Shown here: positions 9,030-17,544 of the stretch, one piece after another
Position numbering within the stretch: position 1 is the first letter of the stretch
Layout of the letters: the number at the start of each line of letters is the position of its first letter
Program-made: the position numbers and the translations under genes
Origin: Shewanella hanedai
GTDB taxonomy: Bacteria > Pseudomonadota > Gammaproteobacteria > Enterobacterales > Shewanellaceae
Length of the DNA: 61,280 nucleotides
Assembly (NCBI RefSeq): GCF_007197645.1
Contig: NZ_VKGK01000034.1
Span: forward strand, 1 to 61,280
Direction: 5' to 3'
Notes under the pieces: model-generated
The model's input: the letters and a program-made list of their open reading frames with translations, nothing else
Told to the model about the DNA's origin: nothing
The model's database searches: none

Positions 9030-9979
9030 GATGTTGTATCACCTAGCTGTTTTATTAAGATTGAGGAGAGCAGTTTTCTGAACCACTTTTGCAGTTCAAG
9101 GTTTCGGTTATGTTCGTTCCAACAGCATTTCAATTCAAGTTCTATGGTATCGCCTAACCAGATAAAATCTTCCACCTGATGATGCTCAAAAATTCTGACC
9201 GAGTAGTGCGGAAGTAGCATGATAGTGCATGGCGCTGTCATTGCTTGAGTCAGGGTACTTAAGGAGCCTGAGGTCATAGAGTATGAGGCGTCTTCCGCGT
9301 TGATTGTTTTGAGCGCGTTAATCATATGAATTTGATTATGCTCTTGATATTGATACCTCAACAGCTTAAATGGGCTCTCCTCTATAATATGATAACCATT
9401 ATTTAGCATGTCTATATATTCGGGGGCGCTGTTATCTAATGTGACTAATTGCCAAGGATATTTGGCAATGACTTGACTACGGATTGGCTTAGGCACGGAA
9501 TCATAAAAGCCCACAATTAGATCTAAATGCCCGCGTCTTAGCATTTTAAACCCCTCTGTTTGCTGGGTCATGTATTCAAGTTCAATGCCGGGAGCATGCT
9601 GGTCTAATTCAGCAATCAGTTCTGCGATACACATCTGTGCAAGTACATCATTCATCATTACCCTGATTCTGCCTTGCGCTGTGGCAGGATTAAATGTGTC
9701 CCCTTCCAAAATAGTGAGCACGCGATTGAGTATCGGCTTTAGCTCCAGTTTTATGGTGTTTGCCTTATTGGTAAGCGTCATGCCATTGTGACTTTTAACA
9801 AGTAGGGGATCTTCAAACATCAGACGTAGACGCTTGAGTATCTGACTCATGGCCGATTGAGATAATCCAAGTTCCTTAGCTGACTTAGTAACATGCGCTT
9901 CTTTTAGCAATACAGATAGAGCGATGAGCAGGTTGAGATCGCAATCTTTTAGTTGTTCGATTTTATTCTCTAAAGGCAT
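9026..9979 (-). CDS. LysR-type transcriptional regulator, first of pair
   Basis: 317 residues, with the HTH at about residues 14-60 (CDLNLLIALSVLLKEAHVT, then KSAKELGLSQSAMSQILKRL). The effector-binding domain follows from about residue 100 (RIRVMMNDVLAQMCIAELIAEL). It overlaps the downstream LysR gene by ATGA. The pair is diverged but clearly paralogous across the DNA-binding half, while the effector domains differ more, which suggests partition of sensing or heteromer formation. Upstream lies a hairpin-rich spacer before the porin gene. Confidence 0.88.
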   Translation of the reverse strand: MPLENKIEQLKDCDLNLLIALSVLLKEAHVTKSAKELGLSQSAMSQILKRLRLMFEDPLLVKSHNGMTLTNKANTIKLELKPILNRVLTILEGDTFNPATAQGRIRVMMNDVLAQMCIAELIAELDQHAPGIELEYMTQQTEGFKMLRRGHLDLIVGFYDSVPKPIRSQVIAKYPWQLVTLDNSAPEYIDMLNNGYHIIEESPFKLLRYQYQEHNQIHMINALKTINAEDASYSMTSGSLSTLTQAMTAPCTIMLLPHYSVRIFEHHQVEDFIWLGDTIELELKCCWNEHNRNLELQKWFRKLLSSILIKQLGDTTS

Positions 9980-10057
9980 GTCGTCGTTCTAACTCTATGG
10001 TGGGGAGTAACGAGTCGACTATAGATGAAATGCTGGCATCGGCAAAGGGGGAGGAAG

Positions 10058-10080
10058 TAAAAAGGCCTTCCTTGGCCTTT
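10058..10080 (-). terminator. Possible terminator
   Basis: On the minus strand, AAAGGCC-AAGGAA-GGCCTTTTTA forms a short stem with a T run. It would end a long 3' untranslated region of the OmpA-type gene roughly 280 bp past its stop. It also overlaps the LysR-pair promoter region. Confidence 0.5.
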
Positions 10081-10120
10081 GGGATCACAAACTGGTTTGT
10101 TAATCTAAGTAAATTAACTG

Positions 10121-10161
10121 ACAAAATGAGAGTATTACAGGCTGTAATGCTCTCATTCTGT
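10121..10161. other. Long hairpin in porin 3' region
   Basis: Arms ACAAAATGAGAGTATTACA and TGTAATGCTCTCATTCTGT pair over 19 positions with one mismatch and one G-T-type pair, around a three-base loop GGC. There is no adjacent T run, so it is not a typical terminator. It could be an mRNA-stabilising 3' structure, part of a small RNA, or a cruciform operator for the LysR pair. Confidence 0.55.
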
Positions 10162-10356
10162 TAAAGGGTCCGTCCTATATCAAGGTGTCTAATCCTTAGA
10201 CTTAATGACGTGACTTAAGTGTTGAATGCTATTTATCTCTTGAGCTTTAATACCAGAGGATCCAATCCTTAGACGATTCGGGTCCATATTACTCTGATAG
10301 TAAATGTGCGCTAACACGATCAATCAAAGGGGCATTCAAGCAAGCTTAAATTGGTC

Positions 10357-11391
10357 TTAAGATGCAACAACCTGAACTTCACTGGTTAGAGTGATAGTCA
10401 CGCGACGCTCTAGAGCGTGGTCAGCAAGGGTGTTGCCTTGTGCGCCTTCTGAACCCGTCGCTTTGGTTTCTAATTTCTGAACTTCTACGCCGTGAGTCGT
10501 AAGGTAATCTTTTACCTGTTGAACACGAGCTTCAGATAGTTTCTGGTTGTAAGCAGAAGGACCTTGGTTATCTGCCTGACCGTCTAGCATGATCACATCA
10601 TTGTCATTTAACTTTGAAACGCGGATAACTTCATCGAGCTTAGCTTCAGCTTTGCTGCTTAACTTTGAAGAATCGAATCCGAATAGCACTGCAACACTAC
10701 TTTGCTGAACTTCAGTTGCATAAACAACTTCTGGAACTGGAGTGATGATAGCTTCTTCTACGACAACAGGGATAACGGCTGGTAGAACAGCTGGTGCAAT
10801 GTGAGCTGGTTTAACACCGAAACGGTAAACCATTTGTAGACCAACAGTCTGTGCATCCATGTTGGCAGTGTTCCAAGCTGTTTCATCGACGTTAGCGAAA
10901 CGACGGTACTTAGCTGACACTTCTAAAGCATCGGTGATCTTGTAACCTACACCGGCACCAAAGTAAGGAGCAGTGTCTGTTGCACTGACATATTTATCAG
11001 CACTCATCTGGTGAGCTAAATGATATTGGTAAGCACCGGCTTCACCAGTTAAGAACCATTTTTCATTGAGTGGAAGTGTACCCACTAGGCCAAGAGTAAA
11101 ACCATCTACTTTAATTGATTGAGAACCATCAAGTCCGCCCCACTGATGAGTATCATCATCGGTGCCAAGATCTTGCCAGCCAGCTTCGACTGCGAAATAT
11201 TTGTTTAATTGATAACCTACTATAGCGTTCCATGCTAAGTCGCTATCATCACCTAAGTGACTAACTGCATCGACTGATTCGTAATTGCTTTGACCTGCAC
11301 CAGCACCTATATACCAAGTGTTGTCTACGTCAGCAGCGTTTGCGTATGAGAATGTGCTCATTAGTGCGATAGCTAGAATTGATTTTTTCAT
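10357..11391 (-). CDS. OmpA-family outer-membrane protein
   Basis: 344 residues. Signal peptide MKKSILAIALMSTFSYANA, then an eight-stranded beta-barrel domain (about 20-195; strands such as WYIGAGAGQSNYES and ALEVSAKYRRFANVD). A proline/valine-rich linker (VLPAVIPVVVEEAIITPVPEV) leads to a C-terminal OmpA peptidoglycan-binding domain (about 232-335). That domain contains VLFGFDSSKLSSKAEAKLD and LSEARVQQVKDYL, ending with ERRVTITL. It anchors the outer membrane to the cell wall. It stands alone with a long upstream region suited to regulation, and its 3' spacer contains a strong hairpin. Confidence 0.92.
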   Translation of the reverse strand: MKKSILAIALMSTFSYANAADVDNTWYIGAGAGQSNYESVDAVSHLGDDSDLAWNAIVGYQLNKYFAVEAGWQDLGTDDDTHQWGGLDGSQSIKVDGFTLGLVGTLPLNEKWFLTGEAGAYQYHLAHQMSADKYVSATDTAPYFGAGVGYKITDALEVSAKYRRFANVDETAWNTANMDAQTVGLQMVYRFGVKPAHIAPAVLPAVIPVVVEEAIITPVPEVVYATEVQQSSVAVLFGFDSSKLSSKAEAKLDEVIRVSKLNDNDVIMLDGQADNQGPSAYNQKLSEARVQQVKDYLTTHGVEVQKLETKATGSEGAQGNTLADHALERRVTITLTSEVQVVAS

Positions 11392-11809
11392 CTTTGTGCT
11401 CCCTATGGAAATTAAAAATCTTTTTTTTCTATGGGGCGTATCTTGATGAGTTTATTGACTTGAATCGAGACTGTATTACTTATAATGATTATTCGTTTTA
11501 CTTATGTTTATTGTGTGTCTAACGACAACAATTAAAATTGAGTTAGGCTTTATGGATAATTATAGTCACCGATATACCAGTCCATATTCCATTTATTGAT
11601 GTATTTTAACTAAAGTTAAAACATTAATCTTTATTAATTTAAATGGTTGCAGTGTGTTTCTTGTTCTGGAAGGCTATTTAAAGGAGAACATATGGTGCGA
11701 TACGTTGAGGATGTTAGTTACATTGATTAATAAGTATTTTGAATTATCGTGGTAATTTGTCATTAGGCAGAACAGAGCGTTGTTAGCTTTGAACTGCCCA
11801 TTAATACCT
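11392..11809. other. Intergenic region upstream of ompA-like gene
   Basis: About 420 bp, AT-rich, between two minus-strand genes. It is expected to hold the porin promoter and the 3' end of upstream transcription from the MscS gene. I see no open frame or known RNA motif. The only notable feature is a T-rich tract immediately upstream of the porin start (11421-11432). Confidence 0.4.
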
Positions 11810-12643
11810 TTAACTCTCTATATGGATCTCTCTTACAGGGCAGGGAATCTCAATATTAGCCGCCAATAGAGCCCGATAAATGGCTAGGTTAGCGTGGTAT
11901 TTATCTTGGTAGTACGTATCAGTAGGTACCCAGTAACGTATGCTTATCTCAATTCCGATACTGTTAAAGTCATTGATACCAATAAGCGGGCTTTGTTCAT
12001 GATAAACACGAGGGCATTGAGTGACAGCCTCTGTTGCTAAGGCGATGACTTCATCGGGATCTGACTTATAGCTGATATTAAACTTGGTCTCGACCAACTT
12101 GTTGGCAAAAGAGTTATGCAGTATCTCACCGACAATGTGTTTATTGGGGATGTTTATCTGTTCTCCCTCTTCATTTATAAGCACTGTCATCCCGAGGTAA
12201 ATATCCTTCACAACCCCGGTAACGTCTTTAATGCTGATGGTATTGCCGACGACAAAGGGACGAGTGACAATGATGGTGATCCCAGCCGCATAGTTAGAGA
12301 GCATTCCCTGTAGGGCTAAGCCAGCCCCTAATGATGCCGCACCTATTGCTGCGACCATAGGCGTAATGCTTATCCCAAGTTTACCGAGACAGACAATACC
12401 GACCATGACGATGATCAGTATTCTGAGCAAGTTAGTCACGAAATTACTCAAGGTGATATCGATATCATGCTTTTTCAGTTGGCTGGCAACTAGGTTCGAT
12501 ACCTTGTTAGCGACCCAGAGACCAAGTAGGAAAATGAAAAAAGCGCCTATCAGTTGGAAACTGTATTGAACCAAGAATTCATAGATGATGTTGTACACAC
12601 CTTGTAGTTGTTGAAGTTCCTGCTCTAGTTGATCTTCCTTCAT
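11810..12643 (-). CDS. MscS-family small mechanosensitive channel
   Basis: 277 residues, close to E. coli MscS (286). Three N-terminal membrane segments lie at about 25-45, 65-90 and 93-125. The pore-lining TM3 is recognisable as AAIGAASLGAGLALQGMLSN, with the alternating Gly/Ala packing of MscS, followed by the beta domain (VVGNTISIKDVTGVVKDIYL) and the C-terminal alpha/beta domain ending in PCPVREIHIES. It is an inner-membrane channel releasing solutes on hypo-osmotic shock. It stands alone and reads away from the small exported-protein gene. Confidence 0.93.
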   Translation of the reverse strand: MKEDQLEQELQQLQGVYNIIYEFLVQYSFQLIGAFFIFLLGLWVANKVSNLVASQLKKHDIDITLSNFVTNLLRILIIVMVGIVCLGKLGISITPMVAAIGAASLGAGLALQGMLSNYAAGITIIVTRPFVVGNTISIKDVTGVVKDIYLGMTVLINEEGEQINIPNKHIVGEILHNSFANKLVETKFNISYKSDPDEVIALATEAVTQCPRVYHEQSPLIGINDFNSIGIEISIRYWVPTDTYYQDKYHANLAIYRALLAANIEIPCPVREIHIES

Positions 12644-12850
12644 ATCCCGTCCTATTTATGTCTTTTTTGGTATAATGCCATTGAGCTTAGCTTACTGACA
12701 TTTGTCTCTTTTGGAACTGAAATTTTATAGACAGCTCCTTCTCATGTAATATTGTGCGTGAAGGGGATCATGAATTAACTATTTCGACCATGTGGTTTTA
12801 TGGAGAGTCGAGTACTCTTGAGGCTATTTTTACTTAACAGGAGATCAAAT

Positions 12851-13315
12851 ATGAGAGCGATAATTTTTATTAGCTGTATGTTCCTTGCTAACTTTGCTCA
12901 AGCGTCATTTTATGAAGCTGGTGATCAAGTGACCCCAATACAGTTAGAAGATCAATTTGAACAGAAAGTTGAAGTTAATGCCAATACGCTAGCGATACTT
13001 TTTAGTCGTGATATGGATGGCGGAGATATCATTAAAGAGGCGTTAACATTACAGATTGCAGATGGCGAGAAGATCCCAGCCACTCAAGTCTATATCGCAG
13101 ATATTAGTGGTATGCCTTCACTTATCGCTAAATTTGTGGCAATTCCTAAGATGAAAGATCTCCCATTCCCAATTGGACTGGACAGAGAAGGTGAAGTGAC
13201 TAAGCTGCTTCCTTCTGACGAAGATATGGCAACTTTGATCTTACTCAATAATTTGAAAGTGATAGATGTGCATAACTTTGGCTCAAGTGCCGAGTTAGCC
13301 AAGGCTTTACGCTGA
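12851..13315 (+). CDS. Periplasmic thioredoxin-fold-like protein of unknown function
   Basis: 154 residues from the ATG at 12851, chosen because it follows a good Shine-Dalgarno (AGGAGATCAAAT) and gives a clean signal peptide MRAIIFISCMFLANFAQA. A frame start at 12800 is less likely. The mature part, with TPIQLEDQFEQKVEV, TLAILFSRDMDGG and KVIDVHNFGSSAELAKALR, has the order of a thioredoxin-like fold. It has no CXXC pair, so redox activity is unlikely. It converges on the YdcH gene across a shared terminator. I cannot assign a function. Confidence 0.7.
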   Translation: MRAIIFISCMFLANFAQASFYEAGDQVTPIQLEDQFEQKVEVNANTLAILFSRDMDGGDIIKEALTLQIADGEKIPATQVYIADISGMPSLIAKFVAIPKMKDLPFPIGLDREGEVTKLLPSDEDMATLILLNNLKVIDVHNFGSSAELAKALR

Positions 13316-13340
13316 TAACATCGATTTGATGGTGACATTA

Positions 13341-13367
13341 AAAATGGGCGCATAAGCGCCCATTTTT
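13341..13367. terminator. Bidirectional terminator
   Basis: AAAATGGGCGC-ATAA-GCGCCCATTTTT is a perfect hairpin with A and T runs on both sides, placed between the convergent exported-protein and YdcH genes, so it can serve both. Confidence 0.9.
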
Positions 13368-13377
13368 GCTGGAGACG

Positions 13378-13596
13378 CTACTGAGGCTGTATTGACTTGA
13401 GAATAGTGTGGAGTTCCTCTTTTACGTGTAACTTTTTCTTTTTAAGCTCTTGAACCTCATTGGTAAAGGCGGTCGAGCTATGTTGTTCTAATTCCTTAAT
13501 CTCATCATCTAGCGCATTATGTTTGTTAAACACCTTTAGAAAGTGTGCGTCGTCAGTTTTTAACTTAGTGATGAGTGCTCTGTATTCAGGAAACAT
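13378..13596 (-). CDS. YdcH-family (DUF465) small protein
   Basis: 72 residues, the usual length of YdcH. It starts MFPEYRALITKLKTDDAHFLKVFNKHNALDDEIK (given here as contiguous family signature positions 1-34 in outline) and continues as a charged helical hairpin with KKKKLHVKEEL, predicting a short coiled coil. The start codon follows AAGGAGTTG. The function of the family is unknown; the protein is cytoplasmic. Confidence 0.85.
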   Translation of the reverse strand: MFPEYRALITKLKTDDAHFLKVFNKHNALDDEIKELEQHSSTAFTNEVQELKKKKLHVKEELHTILKSIQPQ

Positions 13597-13929
13597 AAGT
13601 TCAACTCCTTGTCTGTTTATTCTCGATTCCTCTTTAAACTAGCGCGATTTTCACACAGGTAATGTGATGTGGATCAACAAAACTCCCATTGTTTTAGAAC
13701 AATCTATACCTGCTGTAAATACAGTGAAATGACCACAAAACGCGTGCTTAATTAACGTTTTACTCTGAATTATAATTTGATAGAGAACAATCGATTTAGT
13801 AACTACATTACAGCAAAGCATTTACCTATTGCCCTTCAAAGTGTGATCAAGTTAACCTTACTGGCTTCGATACTAGGTTAAAGTCGAAAAATAAGAATTT
13901 TATAATCTAAATTGAAAGGGGTTTTCACA

Positions 13930-14688
13930 ATGTCAGATGTATTCCATTTAGGACTGACCAAAAAAATGTTGGATGGGGCTAGCCTAGCGATTGTACCGGG
14001 CGATCCTGAACGAGTTAAAAGAATCGCTGAGTTAATGGAGGGAGCAACTTTTCTTGCGAGTCACCGTGAATACACAAGTTACTTAGCTTATATCGACGGT
14101 AAAGCCGTGGTTATCTGCTCAACAGGTATTGGTGGTCCATCAACGTCTATTGCAGTTGAAGAGTTGGCTCAACTGGGTGTGCGTACCTTCCTACGTGTAG
14201 GAACCACAGGGGCAATCCAGCCACATGTTAATGTTGGTGATGTGATCGTGACTCAAGCATCAGTTCGCTTAGATGGTGCCAGCTTGCATTTTGCACCGCT
14301 TGAGTTCCCTGCAGTAGCAAACTTCGAATGTACGACAGCAATGGTTGCAGCGAGCCGTGAAGCAGGTCTTGAGCCTCATATCGGTATTACCGCTTCTTCA
14401 GATACCTTCTATCCAGGTCAAGAACGTTATGACACGGTATCTGGTCGCGTAACACGTCAGTTTAAAGGTTCTATGCAGGAGTGGCAGGATCTAGGCGTGC
14501 TTAACTATGAAATGGAGTCTTCGACGCTATTTACTATGTGTGCTTCTCAAGGTTGGCGTGCGGCATGTGTTGCTGGCGTGATTGTTAACCGTACACAGCA
14601 AGAGATCCCAGATGAAGCCATGATGAAGAAAACAGAAGTAAGTGCTATTTCTATCGTGGTTGCAGCTGCTAAGAAGTTGTTGGCCTAG
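13930..14688 (+). CDS. udp: Uridine phosphorylase
   Basis: 252 residues from ATG 13930 (Shine-Dalgarno AAAGGGG), matching E. coli Udp in length; an ATG six codons upstream is less likely. The NP-1 phosphorylase motifs are present: IVPGDPERV (phosphate site), STGIGGPSTSIAVEELAQLG, RVGTTGAIQPHVNVGDV, ASSDTFYPGQERYDT and NYEMESSTLFTMC for ribose and base binding. It catalyses reversible phosphorolysis of uridine to uracil and ribose-1-phosphate in pyrimidine salvage. A TGTGATCAAGTTAAC stretch about 90 bp upstream has one good CRP half-site only, so CRP control is tentative. Confidence 0.96.
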   Translation: MSDVFHLGLTKKMLDGASLAIVPGDPERVKRIAELMEGATFLASHREYTSYLAYIDGKAVVICSTGIGGPSTSIAVEELAQLGVRTFLRVGTTGAIQPHVNVGDVIVTQASVRLDGASLHFAPLEFPAVANFECTTAMVAASREAGLEPHIGITASSDTFYPGQERYDTVSGRVTRQFKGSMQEWQDLGVLNYEMESSTLFTMCASQGWRAACVAGVIVNRTQQEIPDEAMMKKTEVSAISIVVAAAKKLLA

Positions 14689-14742
14689 CCTCTACTTTTA
14701 AGCTGCTTGCGGTTTGTTTAAAGATTCAAACTTAATATACAG

Positions 14743-14765
14743 AAGGCGCCCGTAGCGCCTTTTTT
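14743..14765 (+). terminator. Terminator of udp
   Basis: AAGGCGC-CCGTA-GCGCCTTTTTT forms a compact GC stem with a T run about 55 bp past the udp stop codon. Confidence 0.9.
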
Positions 14766-14956
14766 ATGCCTCAGTTTTAACTAACCCTATTTTTTAACTC
14801 GAAAAAATGCCTATTGCTATCCATTTCGAACTGAGCGTTGAGATGGATATGTAGCTAGCTTTACACTTAAATGCGCATTACTTGTGACATATTATGTCGC
14901 AAGAATGGCGATCAGCTGATATAGTAGCCATAAGTGCTCAATTTTCAGGGGGAAAT

Positions 14957-15418
14957 ATGGAGTTAACGAATCCCATTATTATATGGGGCTGTATTGGACT
15001 GGTTTTGATGCTGGCTGAATTGGTGATACCTGGTGGGATAGTGATCTTGCTTGGCGGTGCCTGTTTAGTGGTGGCATCTGCGTTAGGCATAGGTTTGGTC
15101 GAAGGAATTGTCCAAAGTCTCACGCTCTGGTTTATCGCCTCTATTGTCTTATTGCTTGGTTTCAGACAAGTGACACAAAAGTTGGTTGGCGGCGACTCTC
15201 ATGTGGATAACACGGACGAGGAGCTGGATATCTACAATAAAATCGCCTTAGTGAAAGAGACGATTGGGCCAGCCCAACATGCTGGACGTATCGAATTTCA
15301 GGGAACCGAATGGTCGGCTCTTGGTGATGGTAGTGAAATTGCTGCTGGTACTCAGGTTAGAATCATTTGTCGTGAAAATATTGGCTTGATTGTCGAACCA
15401 GTCAATAGTTCTAAATAA
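14957..15418 (+). CDS. NfeD-like membrane protein
   Basis: 153 residues from ATG 14957, supported by the Shine-Dalgarno CAGGGGG; a start at 14894 would add 21 poorly conserved residues. Two or three hydrophobic segments (WGCIGLVLMLAELVIPGGIV; SLTLWFIASIVLLLGF) precede a soluble OB-fold-like C-terminal domain (GRIEFQGTEWSALGDGSEI, then GTQVRIICRENIGLIVEPV). The short, protease-free NfeD proteins of this type pair with SPFH proteins, exactly as here, and are thought to shape or stabilise flotillin-like microdomains in the inner membrane. Confidence 0.88.
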   Translation: MELTNPIIIWGCIGLVLMLAELVIPGGIVILLGGACLVVASALGIGLVEGIVQSLTLWFIASIVLLLGFRQVTQKLVGGDSHVDNTDEELDIYNKIALVKETIGPAQHAGRIEFQGTEWSALGDGSEIAAGTQVRIICRENIGLIVEPVNSSK

Positions 15419-15476
15419 ACTCATCTAATTAATGCATCGACTCGTCGGTGCAACAAACAAATAAAGGAAGGGATCT

Positions 15477-16409
15477 ATGTTTGTGTTTACGATATTTGTA
15501 CTTTTTGTCTTGTTTATTCTCTATAAACTCTTGTTAATTGTGCCTATGCGTGAGGTCAATGTGATCGAACGTCTGGGTAAGTTTCGCGCAGTGTTACAGC
15601 CGGGTTTCCATTTCCTCATTCCGTTTTTTGACCGTGTGGCCTACAAGCATGAGATCCGTGAACAGGTGCTTGATGTACCACCCCAGAGCTGTATCTCTAA
15701 AGATAACACTCAGCTTGAAGTCGATGGTCTTGTTTATCTTAAAGTGATGGATGGTGAGTTGGCCAGTTATGGTATCGAAAACTACCGTCTTGCTGCGGTT
15801 AACCTCGCACAAACCACCATGCGTTCTGAGATTGGTAAGCTCAACTTAAGCCAGACATTTTCTGAGCGTGATAGCCTGAATGAAGCGATAGTGCGCGAGA
15901 TCGATAAGGCATCAGATCCATGGGGGATCAAGGTATTACGTTACGAAATTAAAAACATAACCCCATCACGTAAGGTGATACACACCCTAGAGAAACAGAT
16001 GGAAGCTGAGCGTAGTAAACGTGCTGAAATCACCTTAGCGAACGCCGAGAAAGCGGCCATGATTAATCTCTCTGAAGGTGAACGTCAGGAGGCGATTAAC
16101 ATCTCCGAGGGACAGAAACAGAAGCGAATTAACGAAGCTAAAGGTACCGCGTTTGAAATTAGCATTGTCGCTAAGGCAAAAGCTGAAGGGATGGAGTTAG
16201 TATCAAGTGCGTTGGCACTTGATGGTGGCAATGAAGCGATGAATATGCAGCTTAAAGAGCAGTTTATTGTGCAAGTTGGCAAGATACTCAATGAAGCTGA
16301 AGTGTCAGTCGTTCCGGCTGAAATGGCTAAATTAGAAGGTTTTTTTGAAGGCATGGAGCAGGTAACCCATGCAGTAAGTTCGAATTCAGCAAGAGGAGCT
16401 AACTCATGA
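15477..16409 (+). CDS. SPFH/Band 7 stomatin-like protein, first paralogue
   Basis: 310 residues. A single N-terminal membrane segment (VFTIFVLFVLFILYKLLLIV) is followed by the SPFH domain (VNVIERLGKFRAVLQPGFHF; VLDVPPQSCISKDN) and then a charged coiled coil (about 185-250) with repeated SEGERQEAINISEGQKQKR-type units. It resembles QmcA/stomatin-family proteins. It is followed by a 4-bp overlapping paralogue and preceded by NfeD, one probable operon. Expected role: oligomeric scaffold in the inner membrane; partners are unknown. Confidence 0.9.
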   Translation: MFVFTIFVLFVLFILYKLLLIVPMREVNVIERLGKFRAVLQPGFHFLIPFFDRVAYKHEIREQVLDVPPQSCISKDNTQLEVDGLVYLKVMDGELASYGIENYRLAAVNLAQTTMRSEIGKLNLSQTFSERDSLNEAIVREIDKASDPWGIKVLRYEIKNITPSRKVIHTLEKQMEAERSKRAEITLANAEKAAMINLSEGERQEAINISEGQKQKRINEAKGTAFEISIVAKAKAEGMELVSSALALDGGNEAMNMQLKEQFIVQVGKILNEAEVSVVPAEMAKLEGFFEGMEQVTHAVSSNSARGANS

Positions 16410-17338
16410 TCGCAGGTGTAGATACAGATCTAATCGTACTGGGTATTTGGGGGCTTATTTTTGCGGTCTTTGTGATTAAGCTATTTCAATCTATCCGCTT
16501 AGTGCCGACAAAGTCTGCCTACATTGTTGAGCGTCTAGGGAAATATCATTCAACGTTAGATGCGGGTTTTCATGCCCTAGTCCCCTTTGTCGACAAGGTC
16601 GCTTATGTTCATGACCTTAAAGAGGAAACCATTGATGTACCGCCACAGGAGTGTTTCTCCAGTGATGAAGTTAACGTTGAAGTTGATGGCGTTATCTATA
16701 TCTCAGTGGTTGACCCTGTTAAAGCCAGCTATGGCATTGTTGATTATCGCTATGCCGCGATTCAGCTCGCGCAAACCACGACGCGCTCAGTGATCGGTAC
16801 GCTAGATCTTGACCGTACTTTTGAAGAGCGTGATGTGATCAGTGCTAAAGTCGTTGAAGTGTTAGATCAAGCTGGCGCCATGTGGGGCATTCGTGTTCAC
16901 CGCTATGAAATTAAGAACATTACTCCGCCAGAGACGGTCAAAAATGCCATGGAAATGCAAGTGAACGCAGAGCGTGAACGCCGTGCATTACTGGCAAAGA
17001 GTGAAGGTGAAAAGCAGAGTAAGATTAATCGTTCTGAAGGTATTAAAGCCGAGATGATTAACCACTCTGAAGGTGAGATGCAAAAGCGCATCAACGAAGC
17101 TGAAGGTAAAGGTGAAGAGATCATCACCATCGCAAGAGCGACTGCTGAGTCTATCGAACGTATGGCCACAGTCATTGCCGCGCCGGGTGGCAAAAACGTC
17201 GTACGTATGCAACTAGGTGCGCAGTATTTAAAGCAGTTTGATGGCTTGAGTAACAACACCAGTAAAGTGGTGTTACCGGGCAATATGATGGACTTTGAAC
17301 ACTGGATGGACAGCATCGGTCTGGAAGAGGAAAAATAA
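16406..17338 (+). CDS. SPFH/Band 7 stomatin-like protein, second paralogue
   Basis: 310 residues, the same length as its upstream neighbour, whose stop it overlaps by ATGA. Membrane segment at about 8-28 (LIVLGIWGLIFAVFVIKLF), SPFH domain (YIVERLGKYHSTLDAGFHAL; TIDVPPQECFSSDEVNVEVD) and a coiled coil with repeated SEGEKQSKINRSEG-like units. The two proteins are clearly paralogous over their whole length, which suggests hetero-oligomers like HflK/HflC, although their sequences are nearer QmcA/stomatin. Acts at the inner membrane. Confidence 0.9.
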   Translation: MIAGVDTDLIVLGIWGLIFAVFVIKLFQSIRLVPTKSAYIVERLGKYHSTLDAGFHALVPFVDKVAYVHDLKEETIDVPPQECFSSDEVNVEVDGVIYISVVDPVKASYGIVDYRYAAIQLAQTTTRSVIGTLDLDRTFEERDVISAKVVEVLDQAGAMWGIRVHRYEIKNITPPETVKNAMEMQVNAERERRALLAKSEGEKQSKINRSEGIKAEMINHSEGEMQKRINEAEGKGEEIITIARATAESIERMATVIAAPGGKNVVRMQLGAQYLKQFDGLSNNTSKVVLPGNMMDFEHWMDSIGLEEEK

Positions 17339-17544
17339 TTCCAACGACAGATAAGTAAACGGTATTTGGGGTAAGTAGCAAGTTAACGTTAGCTGCTACT
17401 AACCCTGCTTAATCTCTCTGACTCACGCCAACTCGTATCACTTTCACATCCTCTACGCTATACCACTCCTTACCACTGGCTTTATGCTGATTAAAATTAG
17501 TGCTACTTTGCTTGTGCGTTAACAATAATAAAAAAGGATTTTGT

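Noticed and set aside
13838..13853. CRP site upstream of udp
   Set aside because: Only the TGTGA half matches; the second half is poor, so it is mentioned but not annotated.
16903..17316. 137-codon open frame opposite the second SPFH gene
   Set aside because: Antisense shadow of the coiled-coil coding region, without a ribosome binding site or family match.
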